A stretch of DNA of 7,808 nt from Deferribacteraceae bacterium (GCA_031276055.1 JAISNW010000117.1:1-7808); one strand, 5' to 3'. Shown: positions 1-7,073, counted from the first letter of the stretch. The notes: generated from the letters alone by a model not told the origin. A program made the numbers and translations.

Positions 1-30
1 AGCGGTGGATAAACTCATATCCCCGCCGAA

Positions 31-65
31 TATTCGGATACAAAACGGCAAATGAAATCCGAATA
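31..65. repeat. Perfect 9-bp inverted repeat in the flhF leader
   Basis: TATTCGGAT (31-39) is matched by its exact reverse complement ATCCGAATA (57-65) across a 17-base loop. No T-run follows the right arm, so it does not look like a normal intrinsic terminator. It could be an operator-like site or an RNA hairpin. A short forward reading frame open from the left edge stops at TGA 53-55, inside the loop, but its last 17 residues match no family I recognise. Confidence 0.5.
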
Positions 66-74
66 ACTCAAATC

Positions 75-130
75 GGTTGATACATGCGGGAAAGGACATC
101 ATTTTTTACAACTTACCTATCAACCATGTA
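75..130. repeat. Overlapping inverted repeats in the flhF leader
   Basis: GGTTGATA (75-82) is the exact reverse complement of TATCAACC (118-125), with a 35-base loop. A second inverted pair, TACATG (81-86) and CATGTA (125-130), overlaps both arms of the first by two and one bases, so both stems could not form in full at once. This is seen directly in the sequence. A role as a switching leader RNA or a paired protein-binding site is only inference. Confidence 0.45.
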
Positions 131-275
131 GACTGATTTTTCTTGCATATTTTGCCTACTTCCTCTATTCTTTTTAGTGGAGTAGGGGGAGTTTGAGCGG
201 AGATACTCTTAGGCAATACCTTTTTACATGCACTTATCTTTCTGCTAGGGTATATCTTCTAAATTGACGATGTAT

Positions 276-1673
276 ATGAGAACAAAGCGCTATGAAGTTT
301 CAGATATGAAGCAGGCTATCGAGCGGATTAAAGCCGATTTAGGCTCTAATGCTGTAATCCTCTCTACCAAACGGATTAAAAAGCCTGCCGCGCCCGGGCT
401 CTCCCCTAAAATACTCTTTGAAGTCACCGCTGCTGTTGACGATGCAGCAATTCCTCCTAAAAAACCGCCTCTCCCTGATGAACCGAGCCTCTCTGAACCA
501 AATCAACTGCTTGCAGGGTTAGATCGCAAAACCTTTTATGAAGGGAACACGCCCCGATTGCCCCCTAAAAAGACAGAAGATCTCTCCACACCCCGCGCTG
601 ATTTTAGAGAAGATGAAGACATCTCCCAGATTTTGGATGAATTAAACAGCGACATTGAGTCTAGCTCTGCAAAAGACCTCCCACTCTTTCCAACTAAAGA
701 TGAAGAGAGGTATATACCTGTTGCTAAAAGGGAGGAGACGACCCTGAATATAGAGGAAACTCTTAAAAAGATGGGCTTTGAAGAGCTTGTAAAAGGGGTT
801 TCTGATCTTAAAAAAGAAGTTGCCGAGATAAAGCGCTTGATGGATGATTCTATAAGCATCTCTGTTGATCTGCCTCAACACCTTAGGGAGTATTACACAA
901 TCCTCACACGCAACGGGCTTGATGATCTGGTGGCATACCGTTTTTTGAAAGGGGTGGAGAAAAATTTGCCGGAACTTTTAGGCAAAGCTCAGATGAGGAA
1001 TTTAGTGCAGAACGGGTTGGCGGAGATAATCCCTATAGAGAAAGATTTTCTCTCCGCCCTAAGCAAAAAAGTTGTAGCGTTCGTTGGACCTACGGGGGTA
1101 GGCAAAACCACCACAATAGCTAAGGTTGCAGCCACACTGGTGTTAAAATATTCAGGAAAAGTCTGCCTAGTGACTTCAGATAATTTTAGGATTGGAGCGG
1201 TGGATCAACTTAAAACCTATGCTGATATAGTTCGTCTGCCGCTATATGTGGCTACCAGCCAGAAAGAGCTTTCAGAGCTCTTAAACAGCATGAGCTATGA
1301 TTATGACTATATCCTATTAGATTCAACCGGCCGCAGCCCCTATGATTCCACAGGAGTTCAAGATGCTATAGGGCTTATGACCGCAATGCCTACTATTATG
1401 CCTGTGCTTGTTCTCTCAATAGCTGCAAACCATAAAGAGTTGGGGGATATGTATGAAAGATATTCTGGATTCCTCCCTGAATATATTATTTTCACTAAAT
1501 TAGATGAAACAAAATATTTTGGTCCGCTAGCTTCCATAGCAATAAAGAAGAAAACCCCGCTCCTCTTTCTCTCAACGGGGCAGGGGGTGCCTGATGATAT
1601 GGAGATCCCAGATGGCAAGAAAATTGCTAAGAAGATATTGCAGGAGTTACCAACACTATGGGGTGATAATTGA
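276..1673 (+). CDS. flhF: Flagellar biosynthesis SRP-type GTPase FlhF
   Basis: FlhF is a cytoplasmic GTPase of the SRP/FtsY class that recruits early flagellar parts and fixes the site of assembly, usually a cell pole, under control of FlhG. The C-terminal NG domain is clear: P-loop GPTGVGKT at residues 271-278, DNFRIGAVDQL at 302-312, DSTGR at 349-353 (G3, where DTAGR or DTPGR is more usual) and TKLDE at 407-411 (G4). The N-terminal B domain (about 1-190) has the family opening with KRYEV and AVILSTK, then a low-complexity acidic and proline-rich stretch. At 465 residues it is longer than Bacillus FlhF and nearer the long Vibrio forms. The start at ATG 276 is chosen because it aligns with the family N-terminus. 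In-frame TTG 264 and ATG 270 would add four or two residues, and none of the three has a clear Shine-Dalgarno sequence. The stop overlaps the flhG start. Confidence 0.97.
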   Translation: MRTKRYEVSDMKQAIERIKADLGSNAVILSTKRIKKPAAPGLSPKILFEVTAAVDDAAIPPKKPPLPDEPSLSEPNQLLAGLDRKTFYEGNTPRLPPKKTEDLSTPRADFREDEDISQILDELNSDIESSSAKDLPLFPTKDEERYIPVAKREETTLNIEETLKKMGFEELVKGVSDLKKEVAEIKRLMDDSISISVDLPQHLREYYTILTRNGLDDLVAYRFLKGVEKNLPELLGKAQMRNLVQNGLAEIIPIEKDFLSALSKKVVAFVGPTGVGKTTTIAKVAATLVLKYSGKVCLVTSDNFRIGAVDQLKTYADIVRLPLYVATSQKELSELLNSMSYDYDYILLDSTGRSPYDSTGVQDAIGLMTAMPTIMPVLVLSIAANHKELGDMYERYSGFLPEYIIFTKLDETKYFGPLASIAIKKKTPLLFLSTGQGVPDDMEIPDGKKIAKKILQELPTLWGDN

Positions 1674-2449
1674 GCAGCGATCAAGCGGCTAACCTGCGCC
1701 GCATTGCAGGCAGTCAGAGAAAGTGCCGCTATATCTCCGTCTCCAGCGGAAAAGGCGGGGTAGGCAAGACCACCTTTGCAGTGAGTCTGGCAACAGAGCT
1801 GTCTAAACGGGCAAAACGGGTTATCTTGTTCGATGCTGATTTAGGGCTTGCTAATGTTGATGTTCTGCTTAGGATAACACCTGGCGCTAATATTCGCGAT
1901 TATCTGGCAGGGAATGTCGCCCTAAAAGAAGTTATAGTGAAAACTTCTCTCGGTTTTGATCTCTTTCCCGCCTCTAGTGGAGTGTTGGAGCTTTCGGAGC
2001 TCTCTGAAGAGGAGTTTAACAAGGTTAAAGGCGTTCTTAAAAGGCTTGAGAGCGAGTATGAATATATTGTGTTTGACACAGGAGCGGGGATAAACGCTAA
2101 TGTCCACCGGTTTACCCGCCTTGCAGATAAGATGGTGGTAATAACGCTGCCTGAGCCCGCCGCTATATCGGACGCGTATGCTTTTTTGAAAACGGCGGTG
2201 CGCCAATACAATGTAACTGCCGCTTATCTGCTTTTTAATAGAGTAGAGGAGGAGGCTGCAGCTTTGAGAATCTTTGAAAATCTCAAAGGGGTGGTTAAGA
2301 GGTTCTTAAATACTGATCTTATGCTGTTAGGGATGCTGCGCGAAGATCAACAGGTAAAACGTTCAGCTAGGGGGGCGAGGGCGTTGTCGGTTTTTGAGGG
2401 CAGCTCTGCATTTACAGAGAGCGTGCGCAGAATTGCCGCGGTTTTATAA
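1670..2449 (+). CDS. flhG: MinD-like ATPase FlhG (FleN/YlxH), flagellar number regulator
   Basis: FlhG is a ParA/MinD-family ATPase that limits flagellar number and stimulates the GTPase of FlhF. The deviant Walker A KGGVGKTT lies at residues 28-35, a switch I-like DADLGLANVD at 55-64, and the Walker B-type D136 in FDTGAGI. The N-terminal DQAANLR (4-10) matches the DQAxxLR activator motif that contacts FlhF. It begins three residues after the TTG start, which supports starting at TTG 1670 even though that codon overlaps the flhF stop as TTGA. GGTGAT at 1662-1667 resembles part of a Shine-Dalgarno sequence just before it. The C-terminal stretch (AFTESVRRIAAVL) could be the amphipathic membrane-targeting helix expected for the family. 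At 259 residues it is slightly short but complete. Confidence 0.96.
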   Translation: MSSDQAANLRRIAGSQRKCRYISVSSGKGGVGKTTFAVSLATELSKRAKRVILFDADLGLANVDVLLRITPGANIRDYLAGNVALKEVIVKTSLGFDLFPASSGVLELSELSEEEFNKVKGVLKRLESEYEYIVFDTGAGINANVHRFTRLADKMVVITLPEPAAISDAYAFLKTAVRQYNVTAAYLLFNRVEEEAAALRIFENLKGVVKRFLNTDLMLLGMLREDQQVKRSARGARALSVFEGSSAFTESVRRIAAVL

Positions 2450-2474
2450 AACGCGAAAAGGTTAAGGAGCGGAG

Positions 2475-2678
2475 ATGATAACTTCTGTAAAATATCTGCC
2501 GATATTTATCGCTTCAGTAATTATGCTGGGTTCATATCTATTTAAGGTATTATTCGCCGATCTCAAATTGACATATCTGCTCAGAGATATTATACTGTTT
2601 TTCATCTTGTATTATGTTGTTAAACTTCTTGCTATCGGCATAGAGCGGATACTCAAGAACTATTGGAAGATACTATGA
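2475..2678 (+). CDS. Small two-helix membrane protein, function unknown
   Basis: I do not recognise this 67-residue protein. Two hydrophobic segments are visible, about residues 7-27 and 34-56, joined by a short loop with D29 and K31. The basic tail (R58, K61, K65) predicts that both ends face the cytoplasm, forming a helical hairpin in the inner membrane. Charged residues K24 and K50 lie inside the segments. It is probably a real gene: AAGGAG at 2464-2469 sits five bases before the ATG, and the stop overlaps the fliA start as ATGA. It lies 25 bases after flhG. The position suggests an accessory flagellar role, but the sequence itself gives no mechanism. A regulatory leader for fliA is a less likely alternative. 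Confidence 0.8.
   Translation: MITSVKYLPIFIASVIMLGSYLFKVLFADLKLTYLLRDIILFFILYYVVKLLAIGIERILKNYWKIL
2665..2670 (+). promoter_or_regulatory. Ribosome binding site that selects the fliA start
   Basis: GGAAGA ends four bases before ATG 2675. It supports that ATG over the in-frame TTG at 2663, which would place this site inside the coding region and add four residues. The site lies within the end of the small membrane-protein gene, so translation of the two is probably coupled. Confidence 0.6.
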
Positions 2679-3403
2679 CATATTCAGTAAGTACTGCAGT
2701 TGTGCTGACTGAGGATGAAAAAGATCAGATAGTGCGCGACTACCTGCCGAAGATCAAGAGTTGGGCTCAGAGGGCAAGGTGGGGCTTGCCAGATTCGGTT
2801 GATATAGACGAGCTCTATTCCGCCGCTGCTTTAGGGCTTATTGAGTGCTTAGGCAAGTATGATAAGACAAGAGACGCCAGCTTTGCCACATATGTGGAAT
2901 ATCGAGTTAAAGGGGCGATTTTAGACGCTTTGCGCGGAATGGATTTTCTCTCCCGCAGCGCGCGCGCTAGGGTAAAGGTGTTAGAGCACGCAACGGATGA
3001 ACTTTCAGCAAAATTGGGGAGAACGCCTACTATGGATGAACTTTCAGAGTATACTGAGCTCTCCCATGAGAAGTTAGAGCAGGCGCGAACTCTTCATAAC
3101 ACCGATAAGGTGGTAAGCCTTAATGCTGTTCAGGGTGAGGAGGGGCTCACCCTTGCGGATATTGTGCAAAGCCCGATGGATTCTCCTGAAGATGAGATTA
3201 TCAAACAGCGCCGCGCCGATAAAATAGCGCAGGAGATAGACGCTCTTCCCGAGAAAGAGAGGTTGATGGTAAGCCTTTACTACTATGAAGAGCTTACCAT
3301 GAAAGAGGTGGCGGCGGCGTTAGGGGTTTCAGAATCTAGGGTTTCTCAGATTCATACGCATGCAATAAAAAAGCTGAAGAAACGATTGAAGGATGTTATA
3401 TGA
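2675..3403 (+). CDS. fliA: RNA polymerase sigma factor for flagellar genes, FliA (sigma-28)
   Basis: FliA directs RNA polymerase to late flagellar and chemotaxis promoters. Sigma region 2 covers about residues 20-90 and carries VDIDELYSAAALGLI and the FATYVEYRVKGAILDALRG core followed by DFLSRSAR, typical of FliA/SigD/WhiG. Region 3 is about 95-140. Region 4 is about 187-240 and has LPEKERLMVSLYYYEELT and the helix-turn-helix around EVAAALGVSESRVSQIH. The 242-residue length is normal. The start at ATG 2675 overlaps the upstream stop as ATGA, and its own stop overlaps cheB the same way. Its activity is normally held by the anti-sigma factor FlgM, which is not in this window. No sigma-28 promoter is visible upstream within the window. 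Confidence 0.97.
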   Translation: MTYSVSTAVVLTEDEKDQIVRDYLPKIKSWAQRARWGLPDSVDIDELYSAAALGLIECLGKYDKTRDASFATYVEYRVKGAILDALRGMDFLSRSARARVKVLEHATDELSAKLGRTPTMDELSEYTELSHEKLEQARTLHNTDKVVSLNAVQGEEGLTLADIVQSPMDSPEDEIIKQRRADKIAQEIDALPEKERLMVSLYYYEELTMKEVAAALGVSESRVSQIHTHAIKKLKKRLKDVI

Positions 3404-4464
3404 ACAAGATAAAAGTATTAGTAGTAGATGATTCCGCTTTTATGCGAAAAGCGATAGAAACAATGCTTGCGGGTGAGACTGATATAGAGATAATTGGTTA
3501 CGGCAAAAATGGGATAGAAGCTGTAGATATGGCGGCAAGCCTCAAACCTGACGTTATCACTCTTGATGTGGAGATGCCCAAAATGGACGGGATTACAGCT
3601 TTAGAGTTGATAATGAAACACTCCCCTGTTCCCGTCATCATGGTAAGCTCCCTCACACAAGAAGGGGCGGACACCACCCTTAAAGCCCTTGACAAAGGAG
3701 CGGTGGATTTTATCCCCAAAGAAAAGTCGTATGGGAGCGTTGGAATATTGAAGATAAGCAACGAGCTGAAAACTAAGGTTCGGCGCTTTGCAGGGGATAA
3801 AGCTATTCTCCACCGCTTAAAACCGCTCTCTTCTGCACATACTGCAGCCGTTCCGCGTCCATCTGCTCCGTCAAAGAGAGTTTCCTCATCCACCCACAAA
3901 AAGATAGTCGCCTTAGGCACATCTACGGGCGGGCCTCAATCGCTGCAGCGGGTTATCCCTATGCTGCCTGCGGAGTTAGGGGTTCCTGTGGTTGTGGTGC
4001 AGCATATGCCGCCTAGTTTTACACAGTCGCTTGCAGCGCGCCTTAACTCTTTAAGCAAGGTAAATGTGGTGGAGGCTCAAGGCGGAGAGACATTAAAGCC
4101 GAACTGCGTGTATATAGCTAAGGGCGGAAAACAGATGACAGTTAAACGTGTGGGCTCTACGGCGTCTATAGTTATATCAGAAGAAGATCCTAAACTTCTC
4201 CACAACCCCAGTGTAGATATAATGGTGGATTCTGTTGCAGAATCCTTTGGAAGCGACGCCTTAGGGGTTATAATGACAGGGATGGGCAATGACGGCACGA
4301 AAGGGCTTAAAAAGTTAAGAGATAGAGGTGGTTTTGTTATCTCTCAAGATGAGCCGTCCTGCATAGTTTATGGGATGCCGAGAGCTGTGGTGGAGGCGGG
4401 AATAGCCGATGAGATCGTCACACTAGATGACATTGCCTCCCGCATAGCATTCCATGTGAAATAA
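3400..4464 (+). CDS. cheB: Chemotaxis protein-glutamate methylesterase CheB
   Basis: CheB demethylates (and deamidates) chemoreceptor glutamyl sites for adaptation, and is activated when CheA phosphorylates its receiver. The receiver domain covers about residues 1-125 with the acidic pair D10/D11, phospho-acceptor D56 in TLDVEMPKMDG, and the conserved lysine in FIPKE. After a linker of roughly 45 residues the esterase domain begins with KKIVALGTSTGG. The catalytic triad is S175, H202 in VVQHMP and D298 in GMGNDGT, all present. Length (354) is normal. GAAGGA at 3388-3393 is a good ribosome site six bases before ATG 3400, and the ATGA overlap ties it to fliA. No cheR, cheA or cheW lies in the window, so the rest of the adaptation system must be elsewhere. 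Confidence 0.97.
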   Translation: MNKIKVLVVDDSAFMRKAIETMLAGETDIEIIGYGKNGIEAVDMAASLKPDVITLDVEMPKMDGITALELIMKHSPVPVIMVSSLTQEGADTTLKALDKGAVDFIPKEKSYGSVGILKISNELKTKVRRFAGDKAILHRLKPLSSAHTAAVPRPSAPSKRVSSSTHKKIVALGTSTGGPQSLQRVIPMLPAELGVPVVVVQHMPPSFTQSLAARLNSLSKVNVVEAQGGETLKPNCVYIAKGGKQMTVKRVGSTASIVISEEDPKLLHNPSVDIMVDSVAESFGSDALGVIMTGMGNDGTKGLKKLRDRGGFVISQDEPSCIVYGMPRAVVEAGIADEIVTLDDIASRIAFHVK

Positions 4465-4469
4465 CAGAT

Positions 4470-5462
4470 ATGGCGGATATTCTAAGCCAAGACGAGATAG
4501 ACGCCCTTCTTTCAACTGTTGTTGACGAAGGCGGGCAGACAGAAACGGCGGAAGCCGATGAGTTTGTCCCTAAAAAGATATCCGTCTATGATTTTCGCCG
4601 CCCTGACCGCGTTAGTAAAGAGCAGCTCCGCTCTATCCGCAACCTGCACGATAAATTCGCCCGCAACTTCAGCTCCAATCTTTCGAGCTTTTTACGCACT
4701 ATAACAGATATATCTCTTGTAAGCGTAGATCAGATGACATATGGTGAATTTCTTATGTCGCTTCCTGATCCCACAAGTTTTAATATCATCTCAATGATTC
4801 CTCTTCAAGGCAACGCTGTTCTTGAGATAAACCCGTCGCTTGTATTTCCAATAGTTGACAAACTCCTCGGCGGGGCAGGGCTCCCCCTTTTCCAGGTGAG
4901 AGAGCTTACACAGCTTGAGATGACTATAATTGATGGGATTATAGCCCTTATCTTAAAAGATTTAGAGGAAGTTTGGAAACAGGTGGTTCCTAATATCCGT
5001 TTTAAGAAAGAGTTAAGCGAAAACAGCCCGCACGTTATACAGATAGTCGCTCAAAACGAGGTGGTGGTGCTTATAGTTTTTGAAGTTAAATTTGGAGAGG
5101 CTACTGGGATGATGAACCTCTGCCTCCCTGCTCTTGTCTTAGAGCCGATTCTCGGTAAAATCAGCTCGCAAGACTGGCTTATAGGCGCTAAAAAGGGGCG
5201 CACAGGGGAATACGAGATACGTATACTGGAGCTGCTTGAAACGATGCTTGTTAAATGCAATGTGGAGCTTGGACGCACAAGCCTCACAATGGAAGAGATT
5301 TTAGAGCTCACTGTTGGTGATACCGTGCTGTTAAATAAAAAGAGCACTCAACCGCTCAATATGTATGTGGGCAACCGCCATAAGTTTTTTGGGAATTTAG
5401 GCGTGCTCGGAGTTAAAAAGGCTATAAAGATCACCAATCCCGTTAAGGAGGAGAATATATGA
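4470..5462 (+). CDS. fliM: Flagellar motor switch protein FliM
   Basis: FliM is a C-ring protein that binds phosphorylated CheY and, with FliG and FliN/FliY, sets rotation direction. The N-terminal CheY-binding peptide LSQDEIDALL is at residues 5-14. A flexible acidic linker follows, then the CheC-like middle domain (about 45-235) with the GGAG element at 134-137 in the KLLGGAGLP context. The C-terminal SpoA domain runs about 250-325. The 330-residue length is normal. It starts five bases after cheB with only a weak ribosome site, so it may rely on re-initiation after cheB. Its stop overlaps the next switch gene as ATGA. Confidence 0.97.
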   Translation: MADILSQDEIDALLSTVVDEGGQTETAEADEFVPKKISVYDFRRPDRVSKEQLRSIRNLHDKFARNFSSNLSSFLRTITDISLVSVDQMTYGEFLMSLPDPTSFNIISMIPLQGNAVLEINPSLVFPIVDKLLGGAGLPLFQVRELTQLEMTIIDGIIALILKDLEEVWKQVVPNIRFKKELSENSPHVIQIVAQNEVVVLIVFEVKFGEATGMMNLCLPALVLEPILGKISSQDWLIGAKKGRTGEYEIRILELLETMLVKCNVELGRTSLTMEEILELTVGDTVLLNKKSTQPLNMYVGNRHKFFGNLGVLGVKKAIKITNPVKEENI

Positions 5463-6343
5463 GAACACCCTACGATTTGGAAAACGACAAAGGGTTGAAA
5501 ACTTTCTACGGGATAGTGTGTGATGTGCTTAACAGCAACCTCTCGTCTTTTGTAAAACAACCTGCAGAGATCGCCCTTTCTGAAGTTTCACGTATGCAAG
5601 CGGTTGATCTTACAGCAGATTATCCTGACGGGGTGTTGGTGAAAGCCACCGAAGCGGGCAACGGCTATGAGGTTGGGTTAATATTTAAGATTGCTGATAT
5701 TACAGCTTTAGCTGATATGATGTTGATGGGGGACGGGGAATCTAAAACAGAGCTTGACAACGATCTCACCGATGCGATCACCGAGATAGCCAATCAATTT
5801 TTCGGCGGGCTTACAGTTCCGCTTGAGACGCAGCTTGGCAGAAAACTCTCCTTTAGAGTTGATGGAGTTTCGAAGAATGATGACAGTTTCAGTGCAGCAA
5901 ATTACCTAGCAGCAACCTTTATGGGAAATCTCAATGGGGAGATGATATTCCGCCTCTATGCAGATGAAGGTTTTTCTTCCCTTCTCTCTCAAGATGCGCC
6001 GCAGGCGGCTTCCATTGGAACAGATTTTTTCGCCGATGCCCCTATGAAAGAGGAGCACAGGCACACTGGAGCAAGCAATAACCCTAATATGGAGATGCTG
6101 CTTGATATAGAGATACCAGTTAGTGTTCGAATGGGTTCAGCAAAGCTCTTTCTTAAAGATATATTGGGCTTAGGACCAGGCAACATTGTAGAGCTTGATC
6201 AGAACGCCAGCGATTCCATAGAGCTTACAGTTAATGATCACCTTATTGCGCTAGGGGAAGTAGTTATTGTTGACGGATACTTCGGTTTTAGGATAAAAGA
6301 GATAATAAGCAAAGCCGAGAGGATTAAACGTTTAAAAGATTGA
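5459..6343 (+). CDS. fliY: Flagellar motor switch protein, FliY-type (CheC-like plus FliN/SpoA domain)
   Basis: This is the FliN-side partner of FliM in the C-ring. The C-terminal domain (about 211-285) is a clear FliN/SpoA fold, with MEMLLDIEIPVSVRMG, GNIVELD and GEVVIVDGYFGFRI. The N-terminal part (about 10-180) is CheC/FliM-like and shares the NLSSF element with FliM. One CheC-type phosphatase signature, D-x3-E-x2-N, is visible as D105, E109 and N112, but the proline expected 23 residues after the Asn is replaced by Asp. No second copy is evident. Unlike Bacillus FliY, there is no CheY-binding LSQDEI-like peptide at the N-terminus. A very strong ribosome site (AAGGAGGAG at 5445-5453, five bases before ATG) and the ATGA overlap with fliM support this start. 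An annotator might call it fliN, but the 294-residue, two-domain build fits FliY better. Whether it still dephosphorylates CheY is uncertain. Confidence 0.92.
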   Translation: MRTPYDLENDKGLKTFYGIVCDVLNSNLSSFVKQPAEIALSEVSRMQAVDLTADYPDGVLVKATEAGNGYEVGLIFKIADITALADMMLMGDGESKTELDNDLTDAITEIANQFFGGLTVPLETQLGRKLSFRVDGVSKNDDSFSAANYLAATFMGNLNGEMIFRLYADEGFSSLLSQDAPQAASIGTDFFADAPMKEEHRHTGASNNPNMEMLLDIEIPVSVRMGSAKLFLKDILGLGPGNIVELDQNASDSIELTVNDHLIALGEVVIVDGYFGFRIKEIISKAERIKRLKD

Positions 6344-6377
6344 ACCCTGCAAGGCTGCAATCTTTGAGGAGTGTAAA

Positions 6378-7073
6378 ATGTTTAAGTTTACAAGAGGAAG
6401 AAGAGGTTTTACATTAGTAGAGCTTGCTATTGTGCTTGTGATCATAGGGATCATTATGGGGCTTGCGTTAAAAGGGAGCAGTCTTATCAGAGGGGCTAAG
6501 CTAAGGAGCGAAATCCGCAAGATTGACAAACTCCAAACCGCTCTAATGGCATATATAAATCTATACAAAGGGGAGCTGCCTGAATACAGCGACAACTCCT
6601 CTGCACCATTTTCCATCGACTATAGACTTTTTTTAGAACAAGACCTAATTAAGATGAACGATATGCTTGCAACCCTTAACACCACCGACGACATCGCCGG
6701 CGCTGTGAATACATATGCAGTATGGGGTTATGCTATGTGCGGCACAGGCACAGACAACTATACTTATTACGATACAGACTGCGACAGAGCAGGAATCATG
6801 GTCTGCCCTAATATCTGTATAGCGGGGATGCGGCTTAACTTTGACAGGAGCGTGGATTACAGCCCTGTTCTCTTGGAGACTAAGTGCGCTATCGAGGCGA
6901 TGGCGGACGACAAAGATTATGCCAGCGGCGCAGGGAGGCTTGCCTCAACAAATTTTGGACCTCCTCCAGATTTAGAGTTTTCAAGGGCGGAGATATGCTC
7001 TCCAGAGATGAATTATAGAGATTTTGCGCCCGGACAGTCCGTGGGTTCAACCTATCTGTTTAGAATATACTAG
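6378..7073 (+). CDS. Type IV prepilin-like protein (pseudopilin) with six cysteines
   Basis: The N-terminus is a class III signal: a short basic leader ending RGRRG, a predicted prepilin peptidase cut between G10 and F11, then FTLVELAIVLVIIG with the conserved Glu at mature position 5. The hydrophobic helix runs to about residue 32 and continues as an amphipathic helix to about 65. The globular part contains six cysteines (C121, C135, C143, C147, C170, C207), enough for three disulfides outside the inner membrane. A DDKDYASGAGR stretch (177-187) resembles the DDG...G region seen in many type II secretion and pilin-like proteins. At 231 residues it could be a minor pilin, a type II secretion pseudopilin or a main pilin. 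GAGGAG at 6366-6371 lies six bases before ATG. It follows fliY by 34 bases, so it may be co-transcribed with the motility genes, but no pilus assembly genes are in the window. Confidence 0.9.
   Translation: MFKFTRGRRGFTLVELAIVLVIIGIIMGLALKGSSLIRGAKLRSEIRKIDKLQTALMAYINLYKGELPEYSDNSSAPFSIDYRLFLEQDLIKMNDMLATLNTTDDIAGAVNTYAVWGYAMCGTGTDNYTYYDTDCDRAGIMVCPNICIAGMRLNFDRSVDYSPVLLETKCAIEAMADDKDYASGAGRLASTNFGPPPDLEFSRAEICSPEMNYRDFAPGQSVGSTYLFRIY

Noticed and set aside
10..32. Sigma-28-like promoter: TAAA (10-13) followed by GCCGAATA (25-32)
   Set aside because: The two boxes are separated by 11 bases, while the sigma-28 consensus needs about 15 between TAAA and the GCCGATAA-type box.
1..102. Reverse-strand frame open to the left edge beginning at ATG ATG near 102 (34 residues)
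   Set aside because: No recognisable protein similarity, only a weak ribosome site, and it runs across the inverted repeat. It cannot be supported without sequence to the left.
223..251. Possible sigma-70 promoter TTTACA (223-228), 17-base spacer, TAGGGT (246-251) with an upstream TGC
   Set aside because: The -10 box matches at only three of six positions, and a similar weak pair (TTGCAT 143-148, TATTCT 166-171) occurs nearby. Neither can be told from chance in AT-rich DNA.
3498..3920. 140-residue reverse-strand open frame inside cheB
   Set aside because: It is antisense to a fully convincing CheB, has a composition typical of a shadow frame, and shows no domain or ribosome site. The other reverse frames within flhF, flhG, fliM, fliY and the prepilin gene were rejected for the same reason.
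6344..6377. TGCAAGGCTGCA palindrome-like sequence between fliY and the prepilin gene
   Set aside because: Only a 4-base stem with a 4-base loop and no T-run. Too weak to call a terminator or operator.
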